Source: Candidatus Gastranaerophilales bacterium
Lineage (GTDB): Bacteria; Cyanobacteriota; Vampirovibrionia; Gastranaerophilales; Gastranaerophilaceae
Direction of reading: 5' to 3'
Assembly: GCA_021199975.1 (NCBI GenBank)
Contig: JAJQHF010000211.1
Location: 1-40,730, forward strand
Length of the DNA stretch: 40,730 bases
In this document: positions 8,109-15,961 of the stretch, piece by piece
How positions within the stretch are numbered: position 1 is the stretch's first letter
Layout: each line of letters starts with the position of its first letter
Notes under the pieces: model-generated
Database searches by the model: none
Told to the model about the DNA's origin: nothing
Seen by the model: only the letters and a program-made list of their open reading frames with translations
Program-made: the position numbers and the translations under genes

Positions 8109-8204
8109 ATGGATGGTCTTTACTTACTGTTGTTCGGAGCGCTTATGTACTTTTTACTGATTGCATTACCTTCTATGTTTGAAAAACGCAGCGGTGCTCA
8201 CTAG
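8109..8204 (+). CDS. 31-residue single-pass membrane peptide (small ORF)
   Basis: ATG 8109 to TAG 8204 encodes a peptide that begins MDGLYLLLFG, has one hydrophobic helix (about residues 4-22, ending LLIALPSMF) and ends in a basic tail, EKRSGAH. An AAAGGA ribosome binding site (8096-8101) sits 7 bases before the ATG. A strong intrinsic terminator follows 19 bases after the stop. So it has the parts of an independent mini-transcription unit rather than a chance ORF. It resembles small one-helix subunits or regulators of membrane complexes only in size and layout; I recognise no family. It is separate from the neighbouring genes on both sides. Confidence 0.55.
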   Translation: MDGLYLLLFGALMYFLLIALPSMFEKRSGAH

Positions 8205-8223
8205 AAAAAAATAAAGTTTTTGC

Positions 8224-8256
8224 AAAAACACGGAATAGAGATATTCCGTGTTTTTT
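8224..8256. terminator. Strong bidirectional intrinsic terminator
   Basis: The perfect arms ACACGGAATA (8228-8237) and TATTCCGTGT (8242-8251) enclose a 4-base GAGA loop. They are extended by A24-27/T52-55 and followed by a T-run on the plus strand. On the minus strand the A-run supplies the U-tract. It ends the 31-residue ORF and also suits cysS, which converges from 8324. Confidence 0.9.
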
Positions 8257-8323
8257 GTTTTATCCATACTTCCGTCATACCCTGTTTACTTTGATAAGAC
8301 AAAACGTTACAAAAAAAGTTCCG

Positions 8324-9764
8324 TTATTTCTCTTCCCAAATTGTATTTTCTTTTGAATCTTTTAAAACAATAGAAATACTGTCAAGTAAAGTTCTGACTT
8401 TATCAGCAATCTGCCAATTTTTTTCTTTTCTTGCATTATTTCTATATTCTATGATTTTATCCATTAAAGGATATCCCGTAAGCTTTTTATCTTCCGAAGT
8501 TAAAAAATCCATATCATTAATAATTAAATTTAATTTATTTTGAAGCTCAGCTTCGCTGATTTTTTCTTTTTCAAATTTAAATCCTAATACGTCAGTTAAT
8601 TTAAGAAGAATTGAAGCATATTTTTGAGTATTTGAAATATCTTTATCGTTTGAAGATTTATTCAAATTTGTTACCGTATCAAAAATAACGGCTAAAGCTT
8701 TTGATGTATTTAAATCATTATCCATTGCAGCTTTAAAAAGTTTTACTTCCTCCGTATCGGCAATTTCCGGTAATTTTTCATTATTTGTATATTTTACTGC
8801 TTGATTTAATGCGGTTTGAATTCTTTTCCAACCGGCCTTTGCACCGTCCAATGCTTCGGATGAAAATTCTACAGGCATTCTGTAATGATTGGTCAGAATA
8901 AATAATCTTATTGTATTTGAATCATAAGATGCGAGCATATCATCAATTGTTACAAAGTTCTTTAAGGATTTAGACATTTTTTCCTTATTAATTGTAACAA
9001 AACCGTTATGAAGCCAATAGTTAACAAATTTACAACCGTTTGCACATTCACTTTGAGCTATTTCATTCTCGTGGTGAGGAAATATTAAATCCGCACCGCC
9101 TGCATGAATATCAATTGTTTTACCCAAATATTTACGTGACATTGCACTGCATTCAATATGCCAACCTGGACGTCCTTTCCCCCATGGGCTCGGATAACCG
9201 AATTCTTCATCTTTTTTCCACAGTGCAAAATCCAAAACATCTTCTTTTAAAGAAGAAGTTTCTACTCTTGCACCCGCTATTAAATTCATCAATCGGCTGT
9301 TTGCTTAACTTCCCGTATTTATCAAATTTCTTTACTCTGAAATATACGTCGCCTTGTACTTCATAAGCATAACCGTTTTTTATCAAATCTTTAATTATAG
9401 ATATCATTTCTCCTAATGTTTTAGTTGCAAAAGGTTCTATATCAGGCTTTAAGACATTCAGTTTCTTCATGGAATCTGCAAAAATTTCGTAATATCTTTT
9501 TGATATTACTTCGGCGGTTGTATTTTCTTCCTTTGCCTTTTTTAGAATTTTATCATCAACATCGGTAACATTTCTGCAATATGTAACATCATATCCGGAA
9601 AACTTTAAATATCTGTAGAGCATATCCCATGTAATATAACACCTTGCATGCCCGAGGTGCGGATAATCATAAACAGTAGGTCCGCAAACGTACATACTAA
9701 CCTTATTGCCGCTTATAGGTTTAAATTCTTCATCAGTATTAGAGAAAGTATTATGTAATTTCAT
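8324..9764 (-). CDS. cysS: Cysteinyl-tRNA synthetase, interrupted by a one-base frameshift
   Basis: Two overlapping frames together make one full-length CysRS of about 480 codons. The upstream part (9764 to ~9285) has MYVCGPTVYD with zinc ligand Cys27, the HIGH-type signature HLGH (36-39) and RNVTDVDDK, up to KLSKQPID. The downstream part continues as NLIAGARVETSSLKEDVLDFALWK, then GWHIECSAMS, HHENE and the KMSKS loop (KEKMSKSLKNF). The join reads GAT GAA TTT AAT AGC GGG, whereas the family requires GAT GAA TTA ATA GCG GGT, so one T too many (plus-strand A-run 9282-9284). The enzyme charges tRNA-Cys in the cytoplasm and is normally single-copy and essential. A sequencing or assembly error is therefore the first explanation; a real mutation or frameshift decoding is less likely. 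Confidence 0.9.
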
Positions 9765-9768
9765 AGTT

Positions 9769-9823
9769 AAAAATCCTTTTTTATTATATTACTACAAACG
9801 GTAATTAATAAAAAAGGATTTTT
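9769..9823 (-). promoter_or_regulatory. Long perfect hairpin between the GH13 gene and cysS that contains the cysS ribosome binding site
   Basis: On the minus strand an 18-base arm, AAAAATCCTTTTTTATTA, pairs perfectly with its complement. ATTAC/GTAAT inside the loop can add 5 bp. The 3' arm contains AAAAGGA, the evident cysS Shine-Dalgarno, which ends 9 bases before the cysS ATG (9764). The hairpin begins 16 bases after the GH13 stop. It may therefore be a weak AT-rich terminator for the GH13 gene, a structure that masks cysS translation initiation, or both. The inverted repeat is directly visible; the function is inferred. Confidence 0.6.
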
Positions 9824-9838
9824 CTGTTACTTTAGTGT

Positions 9839-12800
9839 TTATATTTTATATAAAATTACAGTATTAAAATCATCAGGTTCTATTGAAAGATTAATTTCTT
9901 GACCTTGAGCATTTTCTCTTTTTAAATAATAATAATCTTTCCCGTCTTTTTGCATTTTTGCAATTTTATAAACAGAGTCATCTCCGTCTTTTTCGTTTTT
10001 AAATTTGGTTCCGACGGGCAAGCCGTGTTTAAGCCCCTGTTTTGCACTGTTATAATCAATATCTAAAAAGAGCCTGCTGTTAGTTTTTTGCTTTTTGTCT
10101 TCTCCGATTTCGGAAGTTCCTCTTTCCATTCTCTTATCAAAATCAGTATTGGAACCTGAGGAATCATGCAAAGTTAATACAACGGAACCTTTGTCGTTAT
10201 ATCTTAAAAAGGCTTGAATAAATTCGTTATTTACAGGCTCAATTTTCTTTTTCCCGTTTTCATCTTTACCTTCTTTAAAGGTATAAACAGGGATAGTAAC
10301 AGTTGCACCGTCATTTAATGCGCTTAAATCCTTTCTTATGCCTTTATTTGAATTTAATATACTCGGTTTTTGAGTAACTGCATTTTCAGGTTTTCTTATA
10401 TTTGTTATTTTATTCATATTTTCATAGAAGGTTTTGATAAAACCGTATTTACCCTCCTCGAGCCATTCCCAATGAATAACATTTCTGTTCTGCTGATGAT
10501 AGTTTTTAGCTTTAGTTTCATACCCTGAAACTCCGGTCTTATCACCTGCAAAATCAGTAGGACTGCCCGGCAGAGTAATTAACAATTTATACATTGAATA
10601 AAATCTGTCGAATGCGGGAAGTAATACTTTTTCAAGAATTCTTGCTTCCATTTCGTCTTTATTTGGTACTTCTTTTCCTGTATTTTGTTCTACTTGTTTA
10701 AATACACTTTCTATTGCCGTTTCAAAAGGTCTTGTTCCGAAAGCATCTGCATTTGGACTATTAACTATGTCTGCAATAGCTTCTTTTATTTGTTCTTTTG
10801 TTTCATCCGAAACAATCATTGGCTTTTCTTCATCATTACAAGCATCTTCAAGAGCATCATTCAACCTTGAACCCATAGCTACCGCTTTTGAACTTAATGT
10901 ATCAAAATCTATATCTTCTATGTCTTTTTTCGTAACATTTGCAGCAATCTGCTGATGTTCTTCCGATGAAAAATCAGAATTAAACAAGCCCATATCCAAA
11001 GCAAGGAGATGAGAAACTCTTGGTTTATCATGGTTTCCTATAAACGTATAAGAATTAGTAACACCGTCTTCGGGGCTTTGGAATAAAAACCCAGGGTTTC
11101 CCTTCCAGCCTGTGTCAAGTTTTTCCCTCAGCTTAAAATTCTTACTGTATTTTCCCATCCAACAATCGGGATTATCTATACCTGATGAAGGATAAGTTGT
11201 AGTATATAAATCAGGAAGCAAAGAGAAAAAGTAATTATAGTTAGCAACAGAAGTTATGCCTGTTTCTTGTAAAAACTTTCTTTCTGCATCAGCTCCGTTT
11301 GTATATTTATTATCAGGATTATTAGTAAATAACTGATCTAAGTCGGTAAGTTCCGCAGTTGTATATACATGAGGATTAATTTCTAATACCGATTGATTAA
11401 ACAATTTCCAAAAGCTTGTAACATTATCCCATGCATTGTTCATATCTTCGGCATCCGAACGAACAGGATCAATTGAAGCTATATCTTTTGCGGCATCAAT
11501 TCTCCAGCCTAATCCAGCTTCTGTCTTATCCATAATCATTTCAGCCATTTTAAAATCATTTAAAGTTCGATTAGAAAATCTTTTTTGCATTTTGTTTTTT
11601 AAATCATCAATTTCTTCTTCATTTAATTGAGAAATTCCTTTTTCCATAATACTAACAACATCTTGAGCTTCTTCTTCCGAGGTTTTGCCGCTGTAGGGTA
11701 TACCTAAAGATTGCATTGTAATATTTTCAGAATCAACACCGGAAAAATCAATATGCCCATCTTCTTGAATTGACACATCCGCATCAGGCGCAAGAGATTT
11801 CAATAATAAATACTTTGTTAATTCCGGAGCCGTTTCCGATATTACATATTTTCCGTATTCCGTTACATTACCGGTTTCATCAGAAATACCCGGAACCTTC
11901 TCTAAAATTTCTAATATTTTCGGTGCAATTTCATTTTCATATAATTCATCAACTTGTGAATAAACATTTTCATATTTTTCAGGCAAATTTGGATTATCCG
12001 CTTTTGTTAAATCATATCTTGAAATTCCGAGTTCCTCCTCTGTATTTGCTCTTTTTGCAATATATGGAGAAGTTATTATTTCCAAAAGATTTGTATTAAC
12101 AGGAAGTGTTTCTAAGGGTAAATCCATTGATTTTTTCATTACATAATCAGATACTTTATAATCATTACCGAAACCGCCTTCTTCATATATTTCTTCAGTT
12201 TCGGGATTTATATAGCTTCTCATATCAAAAGAATCTAAGCGCTTAAATGAAAAATCATCTTTTAAAACATTTTCCACTGTTTCTTTATCTATAACACTCA
12301 AGGTATATGACGGCAATTTATGTTCAGATACCATTTCCTTTATTAAATCCATATACTCATTGGAAGTTTCGGCTTTTCCTTCGCCAATAGATGAGGAAAC
12401 ATGTTCAAATAAGGTATCATCTGTTAATTTAGTCCAATATATACCTGAATTAGAGGCATAATCCCTAACCGCAAGAGTTCCTCTTTCAAAATCATCTATT
12501 GCGGCTTTTCTTTCATTTTCGGGAAGTCTTGAAAATCTTTCATTATCTTTTAATGTTCCGTAAAAATTTAATTTTGCAATATCAACATTTCCGTCCCAAA
12601 CTTCAAGACCGCCTGATTCACTTTTCGGAACCACATTAAAATTAGTAAAATCCGCAACACTTTTTATTGTTTCTATATTTGACAAATCTACACTTCCGCC
12701 GTTTTTTGAAGCAGTTCTTTTAACATTTCTTTTTAATTCTTCAGGACTGACTTCTAATGCAAACGGGTAAACGGCATCATCATGCTTTGTAATATCATAT

Positions 12801-13903
12801 ATATTTTCGGTATTTTTCTTATCGTATGTAGTCATTCTCATGGGAGAATCAGAATTTATTTGTTCTTCACTTGCAAGTCTGGAATCATAAAATTGTATAT
12901 AAGTAGGTTTTGCCGGATTATATTCGGAATTTGAACTCTTGTATTCACCGTCTTCTATTTTAAACGGAGCATTTATAATTTTCATTCTTGTATAATCACA
13001 TTTATCAGGTAAAATCCCCAATGAAATTTTTTCATCAGCTCTAAACATATCTTTAGCATAAGAATTTGAACCCTTTCTTAAAAGAGAAGATAAATGAATA
13101 CCTCCAAATCCTTCATTTACAAGAGCCGCATCCGCTACCCAGTTTATGCCGTGTTCAAAAAGTTTTGTTTGAAAAATCTTATAATCTTCTTCGCTGCCGA
13201 AATCCGGAGATATTTGATACGCATTTTCCGTCCAATATTTATGCGAAGAAATTGTGTCTTTAGTAAACGGAGTACCTACTATTCTTGTAATTCCTTCTTT
13301 TTCAATTTCAGGCAGTCTTTCAATTATACCGTAAAAATTTCCACCCAGTTTATTTGCGTGAGTTCTTGCACTTTTTACGACTTCATCTCTTTGTGTTTTA
13401 TCAAGAAAAGGTTTTGTACCGTTATTTACTATTCCGGGGTAATATTCATCTGGCATGATTAATTCCATGGGACCATTTTTATTTATAATTGCACGATTAT
13501 TAAGTACAACATTGTACTTATTATCAGTGCTGTCCAAATTATCAAATATACCTATAACGCTTCCGTTATCAAAAGCGTAAGTTTCTTCTTTTGTGTTTTT
13601 ATCTGTCAGTTTAAATCTGTAAGCAAAACCGTCTTCTGAATTTATTTCTAAAATATCAGACATATCAACACTTATACCGCCATCTCTCATCGGAAGTGTT
13701 ACTGCGGGTTTATCCTCTTCTGCTATTGAGAAATTACACTTATCGTCTTTTTTTATATTATATAGTTCAACTTCACAATCATACTTGTTGGTATCATATA
13801 AGTAATAAAAATTGTGTTTTGCAAATCCCTTTTTATCCTGAACTTTTTTATGTCCTGAAAATGCCACGTTTTGTGTATTTAAGTTATTTTTTTGAATATT
13901 CAC
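9839..13903 (-). CDS. Giant GH13 (alpha-amylase family) protein with a large internal insertion
   Basis: 1354 residues with no signal peptide, so probably cytoplasmic and acting on alpha-glucans such as glycogen or maltodextrin. Residues ~25-130 look like a CBM48/E-set beta domain (GFAYRFKLTD). All GH13 conserved regions are present: region I VADAALVNEG (Asp258), region V DIAKLNF (from Asp441), region II GWRIDAAKD (nucleophile Asp803), region III TTAELTD (acid/base Glu851) and region IV GNHDKPR (Asp959). So it should be catalytic. Regions V and II are normally a few dozen residues apart; here they are ~356 apart, with acidic, helix-rich sequence in between. A second long acidic helical stretch follows region IV (~975-1085). 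The N-terminus carries NVAFSG (12-17), a motif shared with the pseudo-PHP protein nearby. Family certain; exact specificity unknown. Confidence 0.85.
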   Translation of the reverse strand: MNIQKNNLNTQNVAFSGHKKVQDKKGFAKHNFYYLYDTNKYDCEVELYNIKKDDKCNFSIAEEDKPAVTLPMRDGGISVDMSDILEINSEDGFAYRFKLTDKNTKEETYAFDNGSVIGIFDNLDSTDNKYNVVLNNRAIINKNGPMELIMPDEYYPGIVNNGTKPFLDKTQRDEVVKSARTHANKLGGNFYGIIERLPEIEKEGITRIVGTPFTKDTISSHKYWTENAYQISPDFGSEEDYKIFQTKLFEHGINWVADAALVNEGFGGIHLSSLLRKGSNSYAKDMFRADEKISLGILPDKCDYTRMKIINAPFKIEDGEYKSSNSEYNPAKPTYIQFYDSRLASEEQINSDSPMRMTTYDKKNTENIYDITKHDDAVYPFALEVSPEELKRNVKRTASKNGGSVDLSNIETIKSVADFTNFNVVPKSESGGLEVWDGNVDIAKLNFYGTLKDNERFSRLPENERKAAIDDFERGTLAVRDYASNSGIYWTKLTDDTLFEHVSSSIGEGKAETSNEYMDLIKEMVSEHKLPSYTLSVIDKETVENVLKDDFSFKRLDSFDMRSYINPETEEIYEEGGFGNDYKVSDYVMKKSMDLPLETLPVNTNLLEIITSPYIAKRANTEEELGISRYDLTKADNPNLPEKYENVYSQVDELYENEIAPKILEILEKVPGISDETGNVTEYGKYVISETAPELTKYLLLKSLAPDADVSIQEDGHIDFSGVDSENITMQSLGIPYSGKTSEEEAQDVVSIMEKGISQLNEEEIDDLKNKMQKRFSNRTLNDFKMAEMIMDKTEAGLGWRIDAAKDIASIDPVRSDAEDMNNAWDNVTSFWKLFNQSVLEINPHVYTTAELTDLDQLFTNNPDNKYTNGADAERKFLQETGITSVANYNYFFSLLPDLYTTTYPSSGIDNPDCWMGKYSKNFKLREKLDTGWKGNPGFLFQSPEDGVTNSYTFIGNHDKPRVSHLLALDMGLFNSDFSSEEHQQIAANVTKKDIEDIDFDTLSSKAVAMGSRLNDALEDACNDEEKPMIVSDETKEQIKEAIADIVNSPNADAFGTRPFETAIESVFKQVEQNTGKEVPNKDEMEARILEKVLLPAFDRFYSMYKLLITLPGSPTDFAGDKTGVSGYETKAKNYHQQNRNVIHWEWLEEGKYGFIKTFYENMNKITNIRKPENAVTQKPSILNSNKGIRKDLSALNDGATVTIPVYTFKEGKDENGKKKIEPVNNEFIQAFLRYNDKGSVVLTLHDSSGSNTDFDKRMERGTSEIGEDKKQKTNSRLFLDIDYNSAKQGLKHGLPVGTKFKNEKDGDDSVYKIAKMQKDGKDYYYLKRENAQGQEINLSIEPDDFNTVILYKI

Positions 13904-13987
13904 ACTTAACTCCTTTTTTTGCAGAAATCTACATTATATTAATTCTCCTGAATTGTTTTTCTTGCTTTAATTTTATATATCTTTAAT

Positions 13988-14027
13988 AAAAATTTACAAT
14001 ATTTTATAATAACTTTTGTAAATTTTT
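13988..14027. promoter_or_regulatory. 12-bp inverted repeat around a TATAAT box in the divergent intergenic region
   Basis: The arms AAAAATTTACAA (13988-13999) and TTGTAAATTTTT (14016-14027) are perfect complements separated by 16 bases. The spacer contains TATAAT (14005-14010), with a weak TTTAAT 17 bases upstream. It lies in the 190-base gap between the GH13 gene (minus) and the small ORF at 14094 (plus). This layout suits an operator overlapping a plus-strand promoter, but in such AT-rich DNA an incidental hairpin is possible. Confidence 0.4.
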
Positions 14028-14093
14028 CATCGTAAACTTTTAAAAAACTATCAACTTTGATTTTTTCCTGCATTAAAATATTTGTGGTGAAGT

Positions 14094-14378
14094 ATGACTA
14101 ATCTTTTAAATTCCCAAATACCAAGTAATTATAACCAAATTCCGGCAAGGAAGCTGTCTAAAGATGCAGGACGCTGTGCAAATGTTGTGCTTCCTCAAAG
14201 TCTGCCGAAATTTTCAGTTGATGATGAAATGCAAAAACAAGATGAATTCAGAAAAAGTGCTATTCAAAACATGAATGCACAGCAAGGCAAAAGCAAGAAA
14301 AATTTACTATGCAAATCCGCTTTTATTCTTGCTTCAATTGCCGGAGTATTACTTTTAAAAAAGAAAAATAAAATTTAA
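14094..14378 (+). CDS. Small tail-anchored hypothetical protein
   Basis: 94 residues, with a GGTGAAG-like ribosome binding site just before the ATG. The first 65 residues are polar (Gln/Asn/Ser/Lys-rich) and unrecognised. The C-terminus is a single membrane helix, SAFILASIAGVLLL, followed at once by KKKNKI. This gives a cytoplasmic body anchored by its tail. It is 78 bases upstream of the 499-residue protein on the same strand and probably co-transcribed. No family recognised; a lineage-specific membrane anchor or scaffold is conceivable but unproven. Confidence 0.6.
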   Translation: MTNLLNSQIPSNYNQIPARKLSKDAGRCANVVLPQSLPKFSVDDEMQKQDEFRKSAIQNMNAQQGKSKKNLLCKSAFILASIAGVLLLKKKNKI

Positions 14379-14456
14379 AAATTTTTATCTCTAATAACAA
14401 AATTTTTTATTTTTGTTTTTATAACGAATAAATCCAAATGCCAAACCGGAGAAAAA

Positions 14457-15956
14457 ATGGATATAACAATCTCTCAAAATATCCCCTGTAACAAATACAG
14501 CAAAATGAAAACAAACTCATCTAGTTTGGTTTCTCATTCTGATGCAGGTTTCGAACAGCCGTCAAAATGCTCATCTTTCTCTTTAAAAGATACATCTTCT
14601 GATACTTTTATTCCTTACCAAAACACAAAATCAGGCAATGTTTCTTTTTCGGGAAAATTCTTTTCTGCTTTATCAAAACTTAATAAAACAAATAAAGACG
14701 ATAACAGCCCGCAGGACATTCCAAATGAATTTGCGGCAGATATTTCAAGCGGAATTAAAAGGGTCATGCAGAAAGATATCCCTCCTTCAAACTTTAGCTT
14801 TGTAATGACTCCTGATGAATTCAGAGAACTTTTGCCTTCTTTTAATGCAGAAAACTTTATTTCTTCAAAAGAAAATCAGGAAAATGGTATTTATTGTGTT
14901 GATTTAGATTACCAAAGTACATTTTCAAGCGGGCTGGAAAATGTTTTTGACATACTTGATAATGCCGCTGAATATGCTGACAAATATTACGAAAAAACAG
15001 GTAAAGAATTTATATTTGCCGTTACCGACAGAGATTGTATTGAAGGATTGCAGCACTTATTAAGAACCGCAGGTTCAGATCCTGAGAAATACAAACATTT
15101 AAAAATTGTTCCAGGACTTAAAATGTCATTTGCTCACAAAGCACCAAATTCCACTATCGGATATGAAAACAGCGATATGCTTATTTACGGAATTAACCCT
15201 TTTTCTAAAAATATTATAGATTTTGTAGACACAACCATAAATAAAAGAAAAAAAATGATGGTAGATTTTATAGGTGATGTAAATGAGTTATACCCCGAAT
15301 TTTCTTATAATGTAATAGAATTTGCCGAACAAAACAGAATGAGATATAAAAAGAGTTTTGGTGTTCCTAATTTATATTGGCGCGCAAGAGAATATGCCGA
15401 AACAAAAGGTGATACGGAAATAAAAGGTATTTCCATGGTTCCTGACGAGATAATAGAAGAAGCTCAAGCAATTATAGATGATTTGGGTAAAGTCTATTTA
15501 GGCTCCGATCAAAAAACTTTTTCCGCTTGGGATTCTCAAATAATTACCAATAATGATGTTAACAAAGAAATTAAAAAAGTTTTTGGTAAATATTCCACAC
15601 ACAAAGAAGAAAGCGGAAAAGTGGTTTCTTCTGCCGAAAATCTTTATGAGTCTATGATAGACTGCTTGGATAAAGAAAAAGAAAAACCTGTTCTTGCTAT
15701 AGCTTCGCCTTTTTATTTTTCTCATTATTATGAAGAACAAAAATCTAAAACTTTTGATAAAGTTGTTTCATTTTTTAAAGAGTTAAAAGAACATTCAAAA
15801 GGAATGCTTTTAGCGTTTGAGTCTATTGTTCCGTTTTATGATTTAGATGAAAATTTAACACCTGCTATAATTAAAAACTTTAATGAATACATACAAGAGC
15901 ATACTGATTTATATGAAGTAGGAGGAAGCTTTGCAAAACGAAATCAAGAAAATTAA
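14457..15956 (+). CDS. Degenerate PHP-domain-like protein lacking the metal ligands
   Basis: 499 residues with no signal peptide. After a Ser/Asn/Lys-rich N-terminus (with NVSFSG at 61-66), the sequence follows the PHP phosphoesterase plan block by block. VDLDYQST (148-155) sits at the DLHxHT position. FAVTDRDCIEG (187-197) sits at TDHDT..G, IVPGLKMS (217-224) at PGxE.S, and DMLIYGI (240-246) at HiLGY. IASPF (415-419) sits at HP, and VGGSFAK (488-494) at the terminal GGSD.H. Nearly every metal-binding His/Glu/Asp is replaced (H to D, T, R, S; E to K), while Asp191 and Asp193 remain. It is thus probably a non-catalytic PHP-fold protein, perhaps a ligand-binding or scaffold protein. A ~110-residue helical insert lies at ~265-400. 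The PHP assignment is my pattern reading and needs a profile or structure test. It converges on the TPR/NHL gene with a 5-base gap. Confidence 0.5.
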   Translation: MDITISQNIPCNKYSKMKTNSSSLVSHSDAGFEQPSKCSSFSLKDTSSDTFIPYQNTKSGNVSFSGKFFSALSKLNKTNKDDNSPQDIPNEFAADISSGIKRVMQKDIPPSNFSFVMTPDEFRELLPSFNAENFISSKENQENGIYCVDLDYQSTFSSGLENVFDILDNAAEYADKYYEKTGKEFIFAVTDRDCIEGLQHLLRTAGSDPEKYKHLKIVPGLKMSFAHKAPNSTIGYENSDMLIYGINPFSKNIIDFVDTTINKRKKMMVDFIGDVNELYPEFSYNVIEFAEQNRMRYKKSFGVPNLYWRAREYAETKGDTEIKGISMVPDEIIEEAQAIIDDLGKVYLGSDQKTFSAWDSQIITNNDVNKEIKKVFGKYSTHKEESGKVVSSAENLYESMIDCLDKEKEKPVLAIASPFYFSHYYEEQKSKTFDKVVSFFKELKEHSKGMLLAFESIVPFYDLDENLTPAIIKNFNEYIQEHTDLYEVGGSFAKRNQEN

Positions 15957-15961
15957 CCGCT

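Noticed and set aside
9278..9294. Programmed +1 frameshifting in cysS
   Set aside because: TTT AAT is not a known efficient +1 site, there is no slow codon or internal Shine-Dalgarno, and CysRS is not known to use recoding. A base error or mutation is simpler.
13696..13986. 96-codon plus-strand frame overlapping the start of the GH13 gene
   Set aside because: The predicted product is mostly Tyr/Leu/Phe-rich noise antisense to real coding sequence. It ends within the AT-rich gap before a better-supported gene at 14094.
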